From the NCBI RefSeq assembly GCF_964340395.1, contig NC_135571.1:1534111-1598110 (forward strand): a stretch of DNA of 64,000 nt, written 5' to 3'. Below are positions 1 to 13,706 of this stretch, one piece after another (position 1 is the first letter of the stretch; the number at the start of each line of letters is the position of its first letter). Position numbers and translations under genes: made by a program. The DNA comes from Glandiceps talaboti. Taxonomy: Eukaryota; Hemichordata; Enteropneusta; Spengelidae. Below the pieces are notes generated by a model. The model saw only the letters and a program-made list of their open reading frames with translations, did not search any database and was not told the DNA's origin.

Positions 1-41
<41 letters not shown>
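1..41. repeat. (TA)n microsatellite at window edge
   Basis: An uninterrupted TA dinucleotide run starts the window and probably continues to the left of it. Confidence 0.95.
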
Positions 42-43
<2 letters not shown>

Positions 44-509
44 AACAGTCTTGGATAATAAATCAAATGTTAAGGCCAACACAGATTTCATTAACAAGAA
101 ATGTCAATCTAGAGTTTACTGTCTACAACAATTGAGGGGCCTAAAATTTTGTAAATGCCAAGGTATTACAGACATTCTATCGGAGTTTTGAGTCGGTTTA
201 ACATTTTCTTTTTTGTGCTGGTTTGGTAGTCTAGGGACTAGCTACAAGAGTGTCTTGAACAAAATTGTAAATGTGTTTAGTAAAGTATTGAGTGAAAAGT
301 AGACTAATTTGAATGAAATGTTTACATCTCGTGTACAAAACAAAGCTGGGAAAATGGTAAATGACAAAGGCCACATTATGTCCCAACACTTTGAACTCCT
401 GCCATCAGGGAGACGATTTCGTGTCCCTAAATTCAGAACAGTCAGAACCAAATCAAGTTTTGTGCCCACTTCAACTAAATTTTAAACCAAACTAAATAAT
501 TCTATTTCA

Positions 510-656
510 AAGACATCTGCTCTGCATTCCAGATTGGAAGAACCGCGTTTTTTTATTGTCTTTTTTAAGTTGATGACCATTTCTGGCAAGACTTCACTCA
601 CAATTTTCTCGATTTTACTGATTTTTCTTCTTTATTAAAAAGGTTTAGGGTCGGCA
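510..656 (+). mobile_element. Family A MITE-like element, partial (3' half)
   Basis: This matches the second half of the family A elements at 20.9 and 63.5 kb. It has the AGATTGGAAGAAC block, then the AAGTTGATG block, the AGACTTCAC block and TTTAGGGTCGG near the end. The first half and the far terminal inverted repeat are missing or too diverged to see. The LINE fragment lies about 120 bp downstream on the other strand. Confidence 0.7.
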
Positions 657-771
657 CCGGATTTCTAGAATGGAAGCGTTTGGGGAGTTATGTGTGATTT
701 ATTTGTTGAGAAAGGTTCAAAGACAATAAATATCGCCATAAGGTGGCACTTGCCGTTCCAGTGAGGAACGA

Positions 772-1002
772 CTAGTGCCACCACGGTAGTACTCGACAAT
801 TCGATGGACCACGGCCAAGTCCGCCATTCACAATTTTCAAATCACTTGAAATAAAGCAATCTGGCAAAACTCGCCCATGTGCATTTACAATCTTGTCGCA
901 ACTAATTCTAGTAGGTAAAACCATAGACCCTCCACCCTGTCTATGGTAAAACCTAGTCGCATTCATAACTTTCATCGAGGGTAAGGTAATTTTAGTCATC
1001 AA
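772..1002 (-). mobile_element. LINE retrotransposon fragment, endonuclease domain (decayed)
   Basis: The minus-strand reading frame is open for 76 codons. It contains a stretch typical of the C-terminal part of LINE ORF2 apurinic-type endonucleases: an R-x-S-x-D-K-x-V-N-x-H-G-R motif, then a D-C-x-x-S-S-x-L-K-I-V-N-G motif and a G-L-G tail. In the family this part lies between the catalytic D-x-N block and the S-x-V/I-D-Y block. The catalytic residues upstream and the final DY/H block are not in frame, the usual arginine after NG is a glycine, and the frame ends at a stop soon after. No reverse transcriptase follows. I read it as a dead 5'- and 3'-truncated copy. The call rests on motif recognition, without an alignment. 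Confidence 0.6.
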
Positions 1003-2703
1003 CTTCTATAAAGTCCAAAATGAAACGATAAAACATGTACATTTTGGAAATTATCCCATGTATAATGCCAGATTATAAAGTGACAAAGAGTGGTTCATCT
1101 GAGTGGATAGCTTAACCTCTTGACGATTTATAAACAATGGGAAATAGGCAGCTATCTTGATGTTCATTTTAACCTATTTTCCCGGAGAATATTTTCAGAA
1201 CTGGTATCCAAATTACCAAGATCACGTTTTTCATATTTACTGATATGCCGCTTTAGTTATGGCCGGTTTTGTGGGATGTTTTGCGTGCACAATGTAAACC
1301 ACAGACAAGGCATGTAAACTTCTACTTGCAAACCCGTCTATTTCAGGCTTGGCCTCTTACCACTCTTGGAGGAATTGTACTGACTCCTCCAAGACCACGT
1401 CTGACACAGTGGCCTGAAACCCATAGTCTATCGCGAGTATATTGTCTACCCTTCAAGAGACACACATTCTCTGCCAGTCACCCTTTTAAAAATACGCTTG
1501 TTAAACGTCTGCTCCTGGAGTTAAATTTGGTTCAACTCATGAGCAAAATATTTGTACGTGACTCCGGGCCCCTTTCAGACAATCCGAATTTTCACGCACG
1601 TCCCAATTCGTTTTTTTCCCGTGACAACAATTTTTCTCCTGAGCCTCCCCCTACCCTAATCTAGTTCCTGACGACCGTATTCCAATTTTACACTACATCT
1701 TTACATATTACGTATAGTCAATGTCATTACTCTCGTTGCCGATGTGTTGGCAATTATATACATGTATATATATAATATCCATAATCACAACATATTTCCT
1801 GCTCAAAGAAGAACTGTTTCAGCTTATTCCATTTCGATATAAACAGACAGAGAGTCCAGGGATAAAATACCCATGTACTACTCCTTATATTACTGGCTAG
1901 GTAATGTCAACCGTAAAATAATCCAAGCACCAGCGTCCCTAAAATCCGTGAAACAGTGTCGATATTACAGTATTTTGCTGACACTTATTACTTTCTGTAA
2001 CTGGTCTATATTTGTGATATCATGGTAAATATGCTTGGAATTTATGGCCTAACAAACCAGACATTACGTAGATTTGAATATTGAAGAAAATCAAAAACAA
2101 AAACAAGGCCATGGCCATGGCCGGTCAGGTACTGATATTAGTACTTTAGACATCAGTGGGGGTCACACTTGGTCATTGAAACTATATTGACCGACCAAAA
2201 TTCTAAACATCACGGATAAATAATTTCATATCGAAATGTATGTACGGAGATTCAGGTTTTTAGACCACGTGGCTTTGACATGACATCATCAGCTAAATTT
2301 GCAATACGAAAGTAACGTAAAACATGGATGTATCTAGTAGGGAGCAAAGTCCGCATGTCTGTATGGATGTTTGAAGATTTACTATCGGTATATGGGAGGC
2401 ATAGAGGGAAATATTTGAATAGCGTTATTTAACGTTACATAATTCATAACTGACTACTAAACTACCGTCAAGAGGATTGTTTTTGCTTCCATTTATCTGT
2501 ATTAATTTTTTTTAAAGGCAGTGATGGTGACTGCCAATGCCGGTAGTGAAAATATGGCCCGCACATTCTGAAGATTTTTGTATCATACAAGTTCAATGTT
2601 GTAGCTGAGAATGTGATTTATATTTATAACTCAGTAGAATGGGTACCGGTACTGATGCGAGGGATGTGAACCAACCTTTGTGTTGCGTGCTTTTTAATAT
2701 CAC
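1003..2703. other. No gene recognised
   Basis: This is mostly unique-looking AT-rich DNA. A 131-codon frame on the plus strand (1269-1664) is the longest non-repetitive open frame of the window. It has no recognisable domain, signal peptide or coding bias and is probably a chance frame. A perfect 16-bp palindrome, GGCCATGGCCATGGCC, lies at 2107-2122. Confidence 0.5.
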
Positions 2704-2751
2704 CGTGTGTGTGTGTGTGTGTGTGTTGTTTGTTTGTTTGTTTGTTTGTTT
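2704..2751. repeat. Compound (GT)n(TTTG)n microsatellite
   Basis: About eleven GT units are followed directly by seven TTTG-type tetranucleotide units. Confidence 0.95.
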
Positions 2752-5595
2752 GTAATGTAGATTCGTCGTTGATATACTGCTACTAGATCAGACCGTGGGT
2801 TATACTTCCATGATCAGAACATGACCAGACACAACTCTCCACGGCACCATTTTGGTTTTACAACTTTGATTACTTTGTTTTGAATAGCTTTTGTCAAGTT
2901 CTTGACTTTCCTGATATGACAATAAAGCAAGGGCGGTGAAATATTATTATAGTAGTCCTTCAAAAAACAAGACAATTTTGAAACTTTTAGTGGAAAATGT
3001 TAGTGAAGACACAGTTTACCCGCATAAATTAACTAACAAAAGACAAAAGAAATGTACACATGGTTCATTTTCTAGGTGTCGACCTCATGAATATGCACCA
3101 AGATTTAGAACCGAGTCAGCTTTAAATGCGTTCACACCTCCAAATCTGGTCTGGACAATATTGTCTGGGCTTAGTCACCCTTTTATGCGGACTACAGAGC
3201 GGCCCTGGTGCGGACTATTTCTGCCACCTATTAATGCCTGAAAGTCAAGTGGCATATGCTGAGGTTGTGTACAACCAGCAACCCATAACATTTTAGCAAT
3301 CTACAGTTCTACCTCAGTATGGCTATTAGCCATGCTAGGTAGTTACTATAATGATTAATATAATGGTTGTCTTGGTAAAAGTTGTCGAGTTATAAATGGG
3401 GCGGTCATATGGGTTAAGTTAGGGTGGAATATAATATATGGAAAAAGTCTGATTGATACTGGCTGTGATGGGTAGTAGAGCATTTTTTAATTGTCAAAAA
3501 CAGGGTTGGGGGCCGAATGATATGATTCAAAACGTCATGACTTTCTGGTATATCTTTGTTGTCATGGTGTGTTTCCAGTTGAGGATGGCTGTCTTTGACT
3601 GGCTACAACAGTAAGTGACTGATTTTGAAAGCAAAGAAATTGGAAGAACATTGGTGTTAGTTAAAAAACTATTGTTATTAAAGATATACAAGTAAACGCA
3701 GCAAAACAATTGAGAGTCGGTACGGAAAGGAACAGATGACCACAGGAAGGTGTTCAGCTGTTCTTCATTGTTCTTTGCAATTTGACGACCGGGCGATCAC
3801 ATACTAGTAGTTGTCAGTGTTTTCGCTAAAGCAAAATACACGGAGATGGTTCAAAATCACTTGACTATCATTTCACTCTTATTTAAATCTACAAATATCT
3901 CATTAATATTTTCTCCCAGCTTACTTCAAACTATATGACATTTTCCATGAAAAAAAGGTGCGTATCTGGAGCAAAGAAGTGTTTCAGATATCAGAGTGTT
4001 CACGTTTGCGTGACCAAGACATAGACATAGACTGGCAAGCGACGCCATGAATTGTGATCGAATCCCAGGGTCGGATCGGTTGTAGATCAGTGTTCATGAT
4101 AATTCATTTGCGTGTTCAATTACTAAGTCATCGATGTAGGGTTATAAATTCAGTGACTACACCATCAACAAAGTTACTTCTTACTATAAATCATGTTGAA
4201 AAAGACCCTAGGAAAATGTCTAAGCAACAATGACGGGTGTTACTTTTTTGCAGTGTTTATCCAAATAGTAATCGTCGAATAACGTGACCCTGGCTGAAAA
4301 CTGCGACAGTGAGTGTACCATAAATTCTCAAAACAGACTGACCAGAACAGACATATTGACACACAAAAAGTGTGCAAGTTTACATCTTGTGACAGGTTTG
4401 GTTGGGGTCACCTCCATCGGCTAATGGTCGAAATCGTCATTGTAAAATATTTTTAATTACCCTCAACTACAAATCAGCGTATCGTTGACGATCATTTCAA
4501 TCGTAAGTGTTTAGAACTGATTCAGAAGTAAAACGTAGAATTATTAATGACAATGGTATGCAAAGTTTTGTTGTTTAACAATCATCAGCGATTTGGCATG
4601 TTTGCACAAACCACAGATACTTGTTAGTGCATACACTTTTGATACTTCTATTCTATAAGGTAAAGGCTAAATTTAAAAAGACATGATCCCAGTATTAACT
4701 TTTTTGTTGCGGCTATATTTCCTAAGTGAGGTGTGCCAAAGAAAGTTTTCCCATGATACTTTGCGCCAGTGCGACTTTTTGACATTGTACGTTCGATGTT
4801 CCCAATGAGTAAATGGAATTTTATCGAGAAGTCTATTCATATTTGTTTATGACAGCAAGATATTTTCAATTTTCTGTTTTTGGTCATTTTTGGGGTCAAA
4901 AACTGTCATTTGTTTTGTAAATAAAAGAATTCAAAGTAAAAATGAATGACAGCCGCAAAACTAATCGATTGAATGGGCTGACATTTGGTGTGCAGGTATG
5001 TTAGAGTATCTGGATGAAGAATTCTTCAAGAAAATTTGAAGATGACATTGATATGCAAATACGTCTAAAACGTGCTGTGTAGTATCATATTATAGCCATG
5101 TTATTTTACAATACTCGTGAGAAAGTAGAATTTATTGGTGAAGTAAAGTTGCTCATACACCTAAGAAAATTTGACTACACTTGAATACATAATGAGCAAA
5201 TGAAATGATCACAACAATCACATATCTTTGTAATGTTATGACTATACAAGATCTAATACAGGGACGAATGGGGTACTTATCAAATAATGCCCTCCGGAAC
5301 TCAGAAATAAATGTAGATGCGCTGTACCATGCAGTTACGATCAGCGGTTTTGAACTATGGAGGTAGGAAGGAAGGAGGTAGGAAGGATTATAGTCCTACC
5401 ACCATTTCTGAACAAAATCGTTGTCCTTGAATTGGAATGGTATGCTTTTAATACAAAAGTTGCACAAACATATGTTCTTGCTTTCAAAAGTTTTAGAATT
5501 AACACCATGATTTCACCGTCGCCCATACTGAGGTTTTCCTGCATCTATTGCTATGGATTTTGTTGGTGGGACTTTGCTGTACTGTATGAACACTT
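2752..5595. other. No gene recognised
   Basis: This is AT-rich DNA with scattered frames of 60-100 codons, for example 2936-3241 plus and 5357-5641 plus. None shows a recognisable domain, and none has a convincing splice site at a natural boundary. A short palindrome, ATGGCTATTAGCCAT, lies near 3320. Confidence 0.4.
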
Positions 5596-5792
5596 GTTCA
5601 GACTCAGGCCACTAAAACACAATTGCAAAAAAAACCCGTAAAGACACGAAGTATCGTTTTGCACAACGTTCGGCTTGAAGCAGGTTTGAAGGGTAACCAT
5701 GCACGACAGAGAAGATGGGTTTAGAGCCCCATTTACACCTAAAACAAAAAGCGATTCTAGTCTGTTCCTATTATAGTGGTCTGAGGTTCAGA
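5596..5792. mobile_element. Family F MITE-like element with 7-bp target duplication
   Basis: The left end is CTCAGGCCACTA (5603-5614) and the right end is TAGTGGTCTGAG (5774-5785). They are inverted repeats matching at 11 of 12 positions. The element is flanked by a perfect direct repeat, GTTCAGA, at 5596-5602 and 5786-5792, which fits a 7-bp target site duplication. The 183-bp element has no coding capacity. A related miniature lies at 6911-6942. Confidence 0.65.
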
Positions 5793-6903
5793 TCAAAGTG
5801 CCGCATTCATCCACAACATAAAAAATCATAGACCCTACACGACTGGCGTTTGTAAAAGTCAGTTTTAAACCATAATTACTACACCTCTTTATCTTCTCGG
5901 CAAGAACATGCAGTGCTGCAATCCAACGTGAGGACCTCTCACCAACTTTCAGATGACTTCACATTGGGAACGTTGGTGAGAGTTCTACTAATATAATTCA
6001 GACTGAGGCAAAAAATATAGCCTTTCTGAGTTGAAATCCGAGGTTTAAATCCTGATATCTGAAAATTCCCAATCAACCCAGATTACATTGAATAAAAAAT
6101 AAGTCTAACAAACAATTTATGATTTTTCAGTCCCGAAACTTGCTATTATCCATACACTGTATACAAAGCTAAATACACGGTGATTGGTGTATCGCACTCC
6201 TTGACTGAGTGGGTCGGAAAAAAAATAGGTAGACTCACTTGTCATAAATCGATTTATAAATCCACAAAGGCACTGTGACAACTAAAGCAGTCCCTTTACA
6301 GACCATTTTTCTTTAGAAATAAATAGGCTAAAACAATACTGAATGACAGGCAGTCCAAGGTATGCGAAACCATAAGCGAGCGCGTACTCACGATGCTAGA
6401 TTAACACACTATTTTACCTGCGCATTGAAGACGCACAGTAAAAAGACCAGTTTTCAACATTAATGCAGGAAATACAAAGCTAACAATTCAAAATTGTATA
6501 AAATGTAAGAAAACAAAAAACAGGCGACAGTCAGAGCATGCATGAACTTCGATTTACAATACCATTATTAAGTTCTTGCATTTTGGGGCTAATGAAGTCA
6601 TAGAGACTAGAGTGGGCGAGTTTCATCACAGTTAGTATAATCAATGGCACCGTGATAATTCTGACTTTCACTTGAAACTGGACCAGAACAGTCTAGGTCG
6701 GACGAGTCGTCATCATCAATTCAAAGGCGACGTAACCAAATATACACCGTGAATTCATCTTAGATCGCACCGAGTTGAACAATCATGTCTGTCATTGTAG
6801 AATGTAGACCTTTACGCTGTTTGACCGACTATTGAAGTATAACCCACATAGGTGATATTTCATTGACCTACATGGAAATGCTTGTAAATACTTTTTGCAA
6901 GTA
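5793..6903. other. No gene recognised
   Basis: I see no coding, RNA or obvious repeat structure here. Confidence 0.4.
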
Positions 6904-6949
6904 GTAGTAGCTCAGACCACTCTAGTATTTTAGTGGTCTGAGGTAGTAG
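6904..6949. repeat. Perfect hairpin made of family F termini
   Basis: CTCAGACCACT (6911-6921) and AGTGGTCTGAG (6932-6942) form a perfect 11-bp stem around a 10-nt loop. The arms equal the termini of the element at 5603-5785. GTAGTAG flanks both sides (6904-6910 and 6943-6949). This would also be a 7-bp duplication, although the local GTA periodicity weakens that reading. Confidence 0.7.
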
Positions 6950-7975
6950 TAAGAGTTTTTGCTAACGTTTACATGCTAGCGTAGTTGTACATGTACGTAT
7001 ACATGTCAGTTCGTATGTACATGTACATTAAATGTAGCTCTCATCATATCATACACTGTACATGTGTGTAACCCTTTTCTTTTGCACCCTCCCCCTCCGC
7101 CTTCATGTGGTCAAACACAGACAACTAACTAACTAAATAGTGTTACTGTTAGTTTTCTGTGGGTCAAACAATTAGTGTACACGCCTTGAATCACATGCAG
7201 GCGAGATAGATTTGAATATTCATTTGTTTACTGCCCGGTTATGGGGGTGAACTCATGAATATATTCTGAACTAAATGCAAATATATTCAAATCACTTCCG
7301 ACTCGCAATCTGAACTATTTTTCAGATCGAGTATAATCCGATTAGACAGGCGCTAATGGGAAAGTACAGAAACGTCCACCTCATCAGCATAAAAGTACAG
7401 AATTGAACTCAATCTGAACTATAGTACGGAAAGTGTCGTAAACTGTACTATTTTTTCTACTAGTGCTATAAGAGGCGCCATCGAAACGTTGCTCAGTGAT
7501 TAGAATGAGGTAAAAACATGTTTTCAATTACCCGAGATAAAAGCCAAGTAAATGAGTCACGCATATGTAAGTGTAAAGTTAATGAATATGTCTTATATGT
7601 CCATCAAATCACATGATGGCAACTGCCTCGTTGACTTTTTAAGTACGAAGGAAAGCACCTTTGCTCTCAAATACTCCGGTCTGGAACTTCACGTTCCATA
7701 CGCAGCATCTATACGATTGTTTTAGAATATCACAACAGAAGCACCGGATAGGCAGTATATTTGACAGCGGGGAAGCCATGTTTATTAATCGTATAAAAAC
7801 ACTATCGATACTTCTAGGCACATCTTTCGATTGAAATGTATCTCGAGGTTACGCTATTCAAATGTAGCCAGCTAGATATCTGCCACGTCGAGAGTTTTGC
7901 CAGAATATTAGTGACATGTGTCAAGATGGCCACCTATATGCTATCCCTTTAATTCAATGCGTTGAGCAGGACACA
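6950..7975. other. No gene recognised
   Basis: This is AT-rich sequence. Short repeated phrases such as TCTGAACTA recur between 7260 and 7430, which suggests an old degraded repeat. No frame is convincing. Confidence 0.4.
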
Positions 7976-8374
7976 ATACAGCTCAAATAATATAGGCTTG
8001 GTCTTTCAGTCATACAACATGACATTTAATACAGATCCTCAGACAACTTCTAATGTAAAAGAAACAATTACATAGTTGCCGTGCACAGTGGGATGTAGAA
8101 GCAGTCAAGTTGAAATGTTCATTATCAGTTAGAAAATAAACAATTGCAGCCATTAAAACCATCAAGTTCATTTCTAATATTTCATTAGACGCCTGTTTCT
8201 GCTGCACTGTAAAATAATAGCAATGTTTATCAGTGTTCAATGTGATTGGGTAAAGGATCCCTGCTGTGTTTATTGTGTCTCTGATATTGTTAGTCTAGAG
8301 TTAAAATATGTCTAACTCTGAAAAGCGTAATATCCCATGAGTGAAACACCAAGCCTACATCATTTTAGCTATAT
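7976..8374 (+). mobile_element. Family C MITE-like element, copy 1
   Basis: The element is about 395 bp. Its left end, CAGCTCAAATAATATAGGCT, and right end, AGCCTACATCATTTTAGCT, are inverted repeats that extend roughly 45 bp inward. A TA dinucleotide flanks each end. The body is shared with copies at 44.8 kb (same strand) and 54.0 kb (opposite strand), including GCCTGTTTCTGCTGCACTGT and CAATGTGATTGGGTAAA. There is no coding capacity. A TA target site with long terminal repeats suggests mobilisation by a Tc1/mariner-type transposase, which is inference. Confidence 0.8.
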
Positions 8375-8507
8375 TTAGAATATTACATTATTTTTGGACT
8401 AAGTCATCATCATTACTGAATCTCTAAGAATTGGGTGTGAGTAGATGTATATGTCGTTTTGATTACATGAACTATGTCTATCACGTTATTATGGAAATAT
8501 CATAGAT

Positions 8508-8712
8508 GAGGATTGGGTATTCATTTATTTAATTTTTTTATCAAACAATAGTATCATTGCTTCCAACGTGAAAAATCAGTGTGAAACTCCATAGACCAAG
8601 TCTGTGTTTGTAACTTTATACAATGCAAAAACATATTTTTTAAAGTATAAATTGTTTATTGTACGTACAATAACAAACATTTCACACATTTATTAATCTT
8701 TTCCAATGGTTT
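8508..8712 (+). mobile_element. Family B foldback element, truncated copy
   Basis: The left arm shares ATAGACCAAGTCTGTGTTTG and flanking blocks with the full elements at 21.8 and 30.5 kb. Some of the central sequence follows, but the right inverted arm is missing. Confidence 0.65.
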
Positions 8713-10326
8713 GAATTGATGCTAGATTTGCATATGTATCATTTTGCGTCGTTTAAATGTAGTCATAGAGTTAAGATTAACTAAGTTGTCAAATGCCTGC
8801 ATAATATTGTAAAGCATTTTATTGACGTCCAAAGGTCTTCCAATATGTTGAAATACATCTCAGTGCAAATAAGCTTGATTCCTTACACAAGTTACTTAGC
8901 ACGTATGTCCAATTTATTGAGAAAGAACGTAACACTCGAAGCACATCGTACTACGAACTTAATTACATATTACCTTAGAGCTATACATGCACATTAAAAC
9001 ATAACGACGAAGAATGCATTCCTAACCTTCATTCGAGACAACTCTTCGGGGGTCGTTGGTATTCACTCCCACAAAATATCATTAAAGTCATTGAATAATC
9101 TGGTCAGAATAACATAACTAAATTAAAAGAAATTTGATATTGGAAAACAGTTCTAATCAATTCACCGATAATTCCTTGTTAATTAAGCTTTTCAGGTGGG
9201 TAGCGGACATGAGGTACGGTGACTTAATATGTGTGCACGTGATCTATATCTAGATAGAAATATAATCATGCCATGACAAAAGCCAAATGTGTGAGAACAG
9301 GGTCGTTCACAAATTATAGTTCCCAACGGACACTGGTATCTATATCACTTAAAATTTAATGGACTTATATTAAAGTCTGTGATTAAGTCTGAAATCTTTG
9401 CTAGAAATACAATATTTATTAACAAACAGGAAATAAAACAGATCTTAAAGTAAAAATCCTTTTCCTCACCGACAGCTGCACTAGTTAGTGTGGAATATTG
9501 ATTCTCTGGAGTAAAATGAATCTCAAATTTACCCATCATTTACCCATATTTCGAATAGGAGTACTGATTATTTTTCATCATTATAACCTGACTTGATTCA
9601 GCCTCGATCTGGGATATCATGTGACGTATCTCCATTTAGAGTAATAGTTGATCTGTAGTTATTATGTCTCCAATTCGATACCTATATTTTACTGACAACG
9701 TTAAACGAACAAAGCTATTCACCGCAAAAATGCTACCCCAAGCTACATATGCAACTGGTAGCCTCATACCTATGCAAGACGTTTTATTACGAGAAAAAGG
9801 CGAAAAGTAGTTAAAACTACCTTGCAAGAAACGACACCCATAGGAGTGAAGGTTTGATTAAAAACGCCAACGCCATCTGTATACTAAGGTAACTTAGCAC
9901 TCAATGATTGTAGTTAGCGCCAATAACCATTTCTAAACGGCCATTACTGTAATTGCTTTCCGGAAGGTGTTGAAATATTGAAGAATGCATAACTGAATTC
10001 TCGTGATACTAACGAAAGCGTATGTAACTCATATGAAAACGTATGCTTAGTCTGCTGTATATTAAATCAACATAAAAACACAATTGGTGCTTCGTGTTTA
10101 ATTATGTGCAAATCATTTCAGTCAAAAATTGATCTCAATACTCTCGAAATGGTAAACTCTAAAATCTAAAGACATATAAAATAAAGTCAAGTATAACGAA
10201 GAAGTTAAAGGCTACAGTGTTTAGACAAATGGTGAACAAAATATTTCCCAGTGTTGTTAGTACAAAGTCTACATGTTAGGAGTTACCGTTCCTTCCTCTT
10301 CCTAAATACAATATATGTATTCAATT
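8713..10326. other. No gene recognised
   Basis: This is AT-rich DNA. Two minus-strand frames of 63-64 codons (9345-9539 and 9636-9827) have no recognisable domain and are probably chance. Confidence 0.4.
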
Positions 10327-10621
10327 GTGTATGTATGTATGTATGTATGTATGTATGTATGTATGTATGTATGTATGTATGTATGTATGTGTGTATGTAT
10401 GTATGTATGTATGTATGTATGTATGTATGTATGTATGTATGTATGTATGTGTGTGTGTGTGTGTGTGTGTGCGTGCATGCATGCATGCGTGTATGTATGT
10501 ATGTATGTATGTATGTATGTATGTGTGTGTGTGTGTGTGCGTGCGTGCATGCATGCATGCGTGTATGTATGTATGTATGTATGTATGTATGTATGTATGT
10601 ATGTATGTATGTGTGTGTGTA
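10327..10621. repeat. Large (GTAT)n / (GT)n compound microsatellite
   Basis: About 295 bp of GTAT tetranucleotides is interrupted twice by GT runs and GTGCATGC variants. The order TATG, GT, GCAT, TATG occurs twice in succession, which indicates duplication of a compound block. The long open frames on both strands are repeat artefacts. Confidence 0.97.
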
Positions 10622-11998
<1,377 letters not shown>

Positions 11999-12639
11999 GA
12001 AAATAAAGGCATTCTTATGTTCTACTATTGCATGTACCTGTATGCTGACTCGCATGGGACAATACAATTCCATGAGAAGGATCTGCAATGACCAATGAAT
12101 GAGGAACAAGTTTCAACTCAGTGTTTCCTGTAATCAATGTCAATGATGTAAAATCAGTTAATGACTTTCTAGAGGTTTTTGTACTTATTTCTCTCAATTG
12201 CGTATACGTTCCCTTTAAAAAATTCGTGCTTGTGTCGCATATCCTCTTGACACATAGAATTTGACAAACCTGTATAATACCCATTTCAGATCACGTATTT
12301 ACATTTCCTGTAAGGAGATGAATTTCCACCACTTATCTTTCATTTACATAACGAAATTTTCCATCTTCATTACATCACGTGGGTACAATTTGATAATGCT
12401 TTACTTCACTGTTAAAAACGTTACATGAACCGAAATACAATTCCAATTTAATATGACTAATCAGTAAAACCAATTGGAAGTATTATAGGCAATTTGATTC
12501 TGTCGATGTCAAGCAACATCTCTCTTAGACGCATCGCTACCTACCTAACAAAGTTAAGGAAAATTTCGCCTGAGGTTGCAAACGCGATTAAACCATTTCT
12601 CAAGATCAGAGATACTAGTGGTTTATTTTGTTTTCATTA
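11999..12639. other. No gene recognised
   Basis: No feature is seen apart from short minus-strand frames without recognisable content. Confidence 0.35.
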
Positions 12640-12960
12640 TAGATACACGTGAACCTAGGTATGGTGTTGAAATTCTAGAACAAAACTTGTTAGAATCTTA
12701 CAGTAAACTAGATGAATTTTATGTTATTTTAGCTGGAGATTGCAATTCCCGTACTGGAGATTTACACGATTATATTATTCAGGAGAGTGACTCCTTACAA
12801 TCACCGGGTATGAAACAGATGAATTCACTTTGCATTAGAGACAAAGAAAATAATAGCTTAGGGAGGCAGTTTTTTAGACTTATGCAAGCAACTTGACATG
12901 CATATTTTGAATGGCCGTTTCCCAGGTGATACTGTAGGAAATTTTACGTGTTGTTCTGAT
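12640..12960 (+). mobile_element. LINE retrotransposon fragment, endonuclease domain (frameshifted)
   Basis: The plus-strand frame from about 12640 to 12870 encodes part of a LINE ORF2 endonuclease. It shows the V-I-L-A-G-D-C-N-S-R-T-G-D-L block, equivalent to the family's catalytic G-D-x-N-x-R-T-G motif, followed by D-Y-I-I. Near 12870 the match moves by one base into another plus-strand frame. That frame reads F-L-D-L-C-K-Q-L-D-M-H-I-L-N-G-R-F-P-G-D and then G-N-F-T-C, the expected next block of the domain. The final S-x-V-D-Y block and the reverse transcriptase are absent, because the homology stops where a family A element begins. The usual Asn in G-D-x-N-x-R is preceded by Cys instead of Phe. 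This is a dead fragment. It is better preserved than the one near 0.9 kb and seems to come from a related LINE clade. Confidence 0.75.
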
Positions 12961-13297
12961 TACGCTCAATTTTAGAATAGTTGATATAGGTAGATTTTGG
13001 TTGTTTTTTGTTTTGGCTTTTTTCATGTTTGAGTGTCTAGTTCAGGTAGTTATGTTTTGAGTTGTTTTCCAGGTGGTCTCTGTGTTGTTTGTTTCTTCCC
13101 ATCAGATGTACAGCCATTACAGATTGGGAGAACAGTATGTCTTTTTAAGTTGACGTCGGTTTCCGCATCCAGTATTTCTTGCGAGACTTCACAATTTTTG
13201 CGATTTTTTTTCTCGAATATGTAAAGAAAGTTTAGGGGTCTGAAGTGAAAAAGTAGGTGGGCTTTGGTAACCGGAACCAAACAATTTTGTATGCCTT
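12946..13297 (+). mobile_element. Family A MITE-like element, copy 2
   Basis: It starts at TGTTGTTCTGATTAC, a degraded form of the family's TGTGGTTCCGATTAC, and ends in GGTAACCGGAACCAAACAAT followed by a degraded outer end. It shares GTGAGTGTCTAGTTCAGG-type and GATGTACAGCCATTACAGAT blocks with copies at 20.9, 43.4, 62.1 and 63.5 kb. It abuts the LINE fragment, so it probably inserted into it or was captured at its broken end. Confidence 0.8.
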
Positions 13298-13706
13298 ATT
13301 ATTTCAAAATTGTGGCCAGTCTCATTGAACTTGGTAGCTTGCCTCCTCCAAACTGCATGCTCATCCTATAAATGATGTAATGCAGTGTCAGATGATATAC
13401 CGTAGCTCCCAACTAACCGTGCAAAGTATAGATCGGTTATTACAGTTTGTAAAATAAATGTAAGATATCTTAAAAATTACATAATCTACAGCTGGTTCAA
13501 AAACTGTAGACAGCTGCTATGTCGTGTAAGATACATGTTAGGTACATGAATACATCCCCAGGTAGAGCATTTTGTCATTTATTTCTCGGTACCTGAAATA
13601 GAATATTACTGCCTAGGTGCATCATAAAAATTAGGATTATCTAGTTTCTTGGCCGACACCAGCCTGCGCTTCACATGTACTAGTAAGGCGCGCGTGTAAA
13701 TAAATT
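13298..13706. other. No gene recognised
   Basis: No structure is recognised between the family A element and the 68-bp minisatellite. Confidence 0.4.

Noticed and set aside
1269-1664. 131-codon plus-strand frame
   Set aside because: No domain, no coding bias and no splice context. It is within the length expected by chance in 64 kb.
4040-4100. GATCGAATCCCAGG resembling a tRNA B box
   Set aside because: No A box at the right distance and no cloverleaf, so neither a tRNA nor a tRNA-derived SINE is supported.
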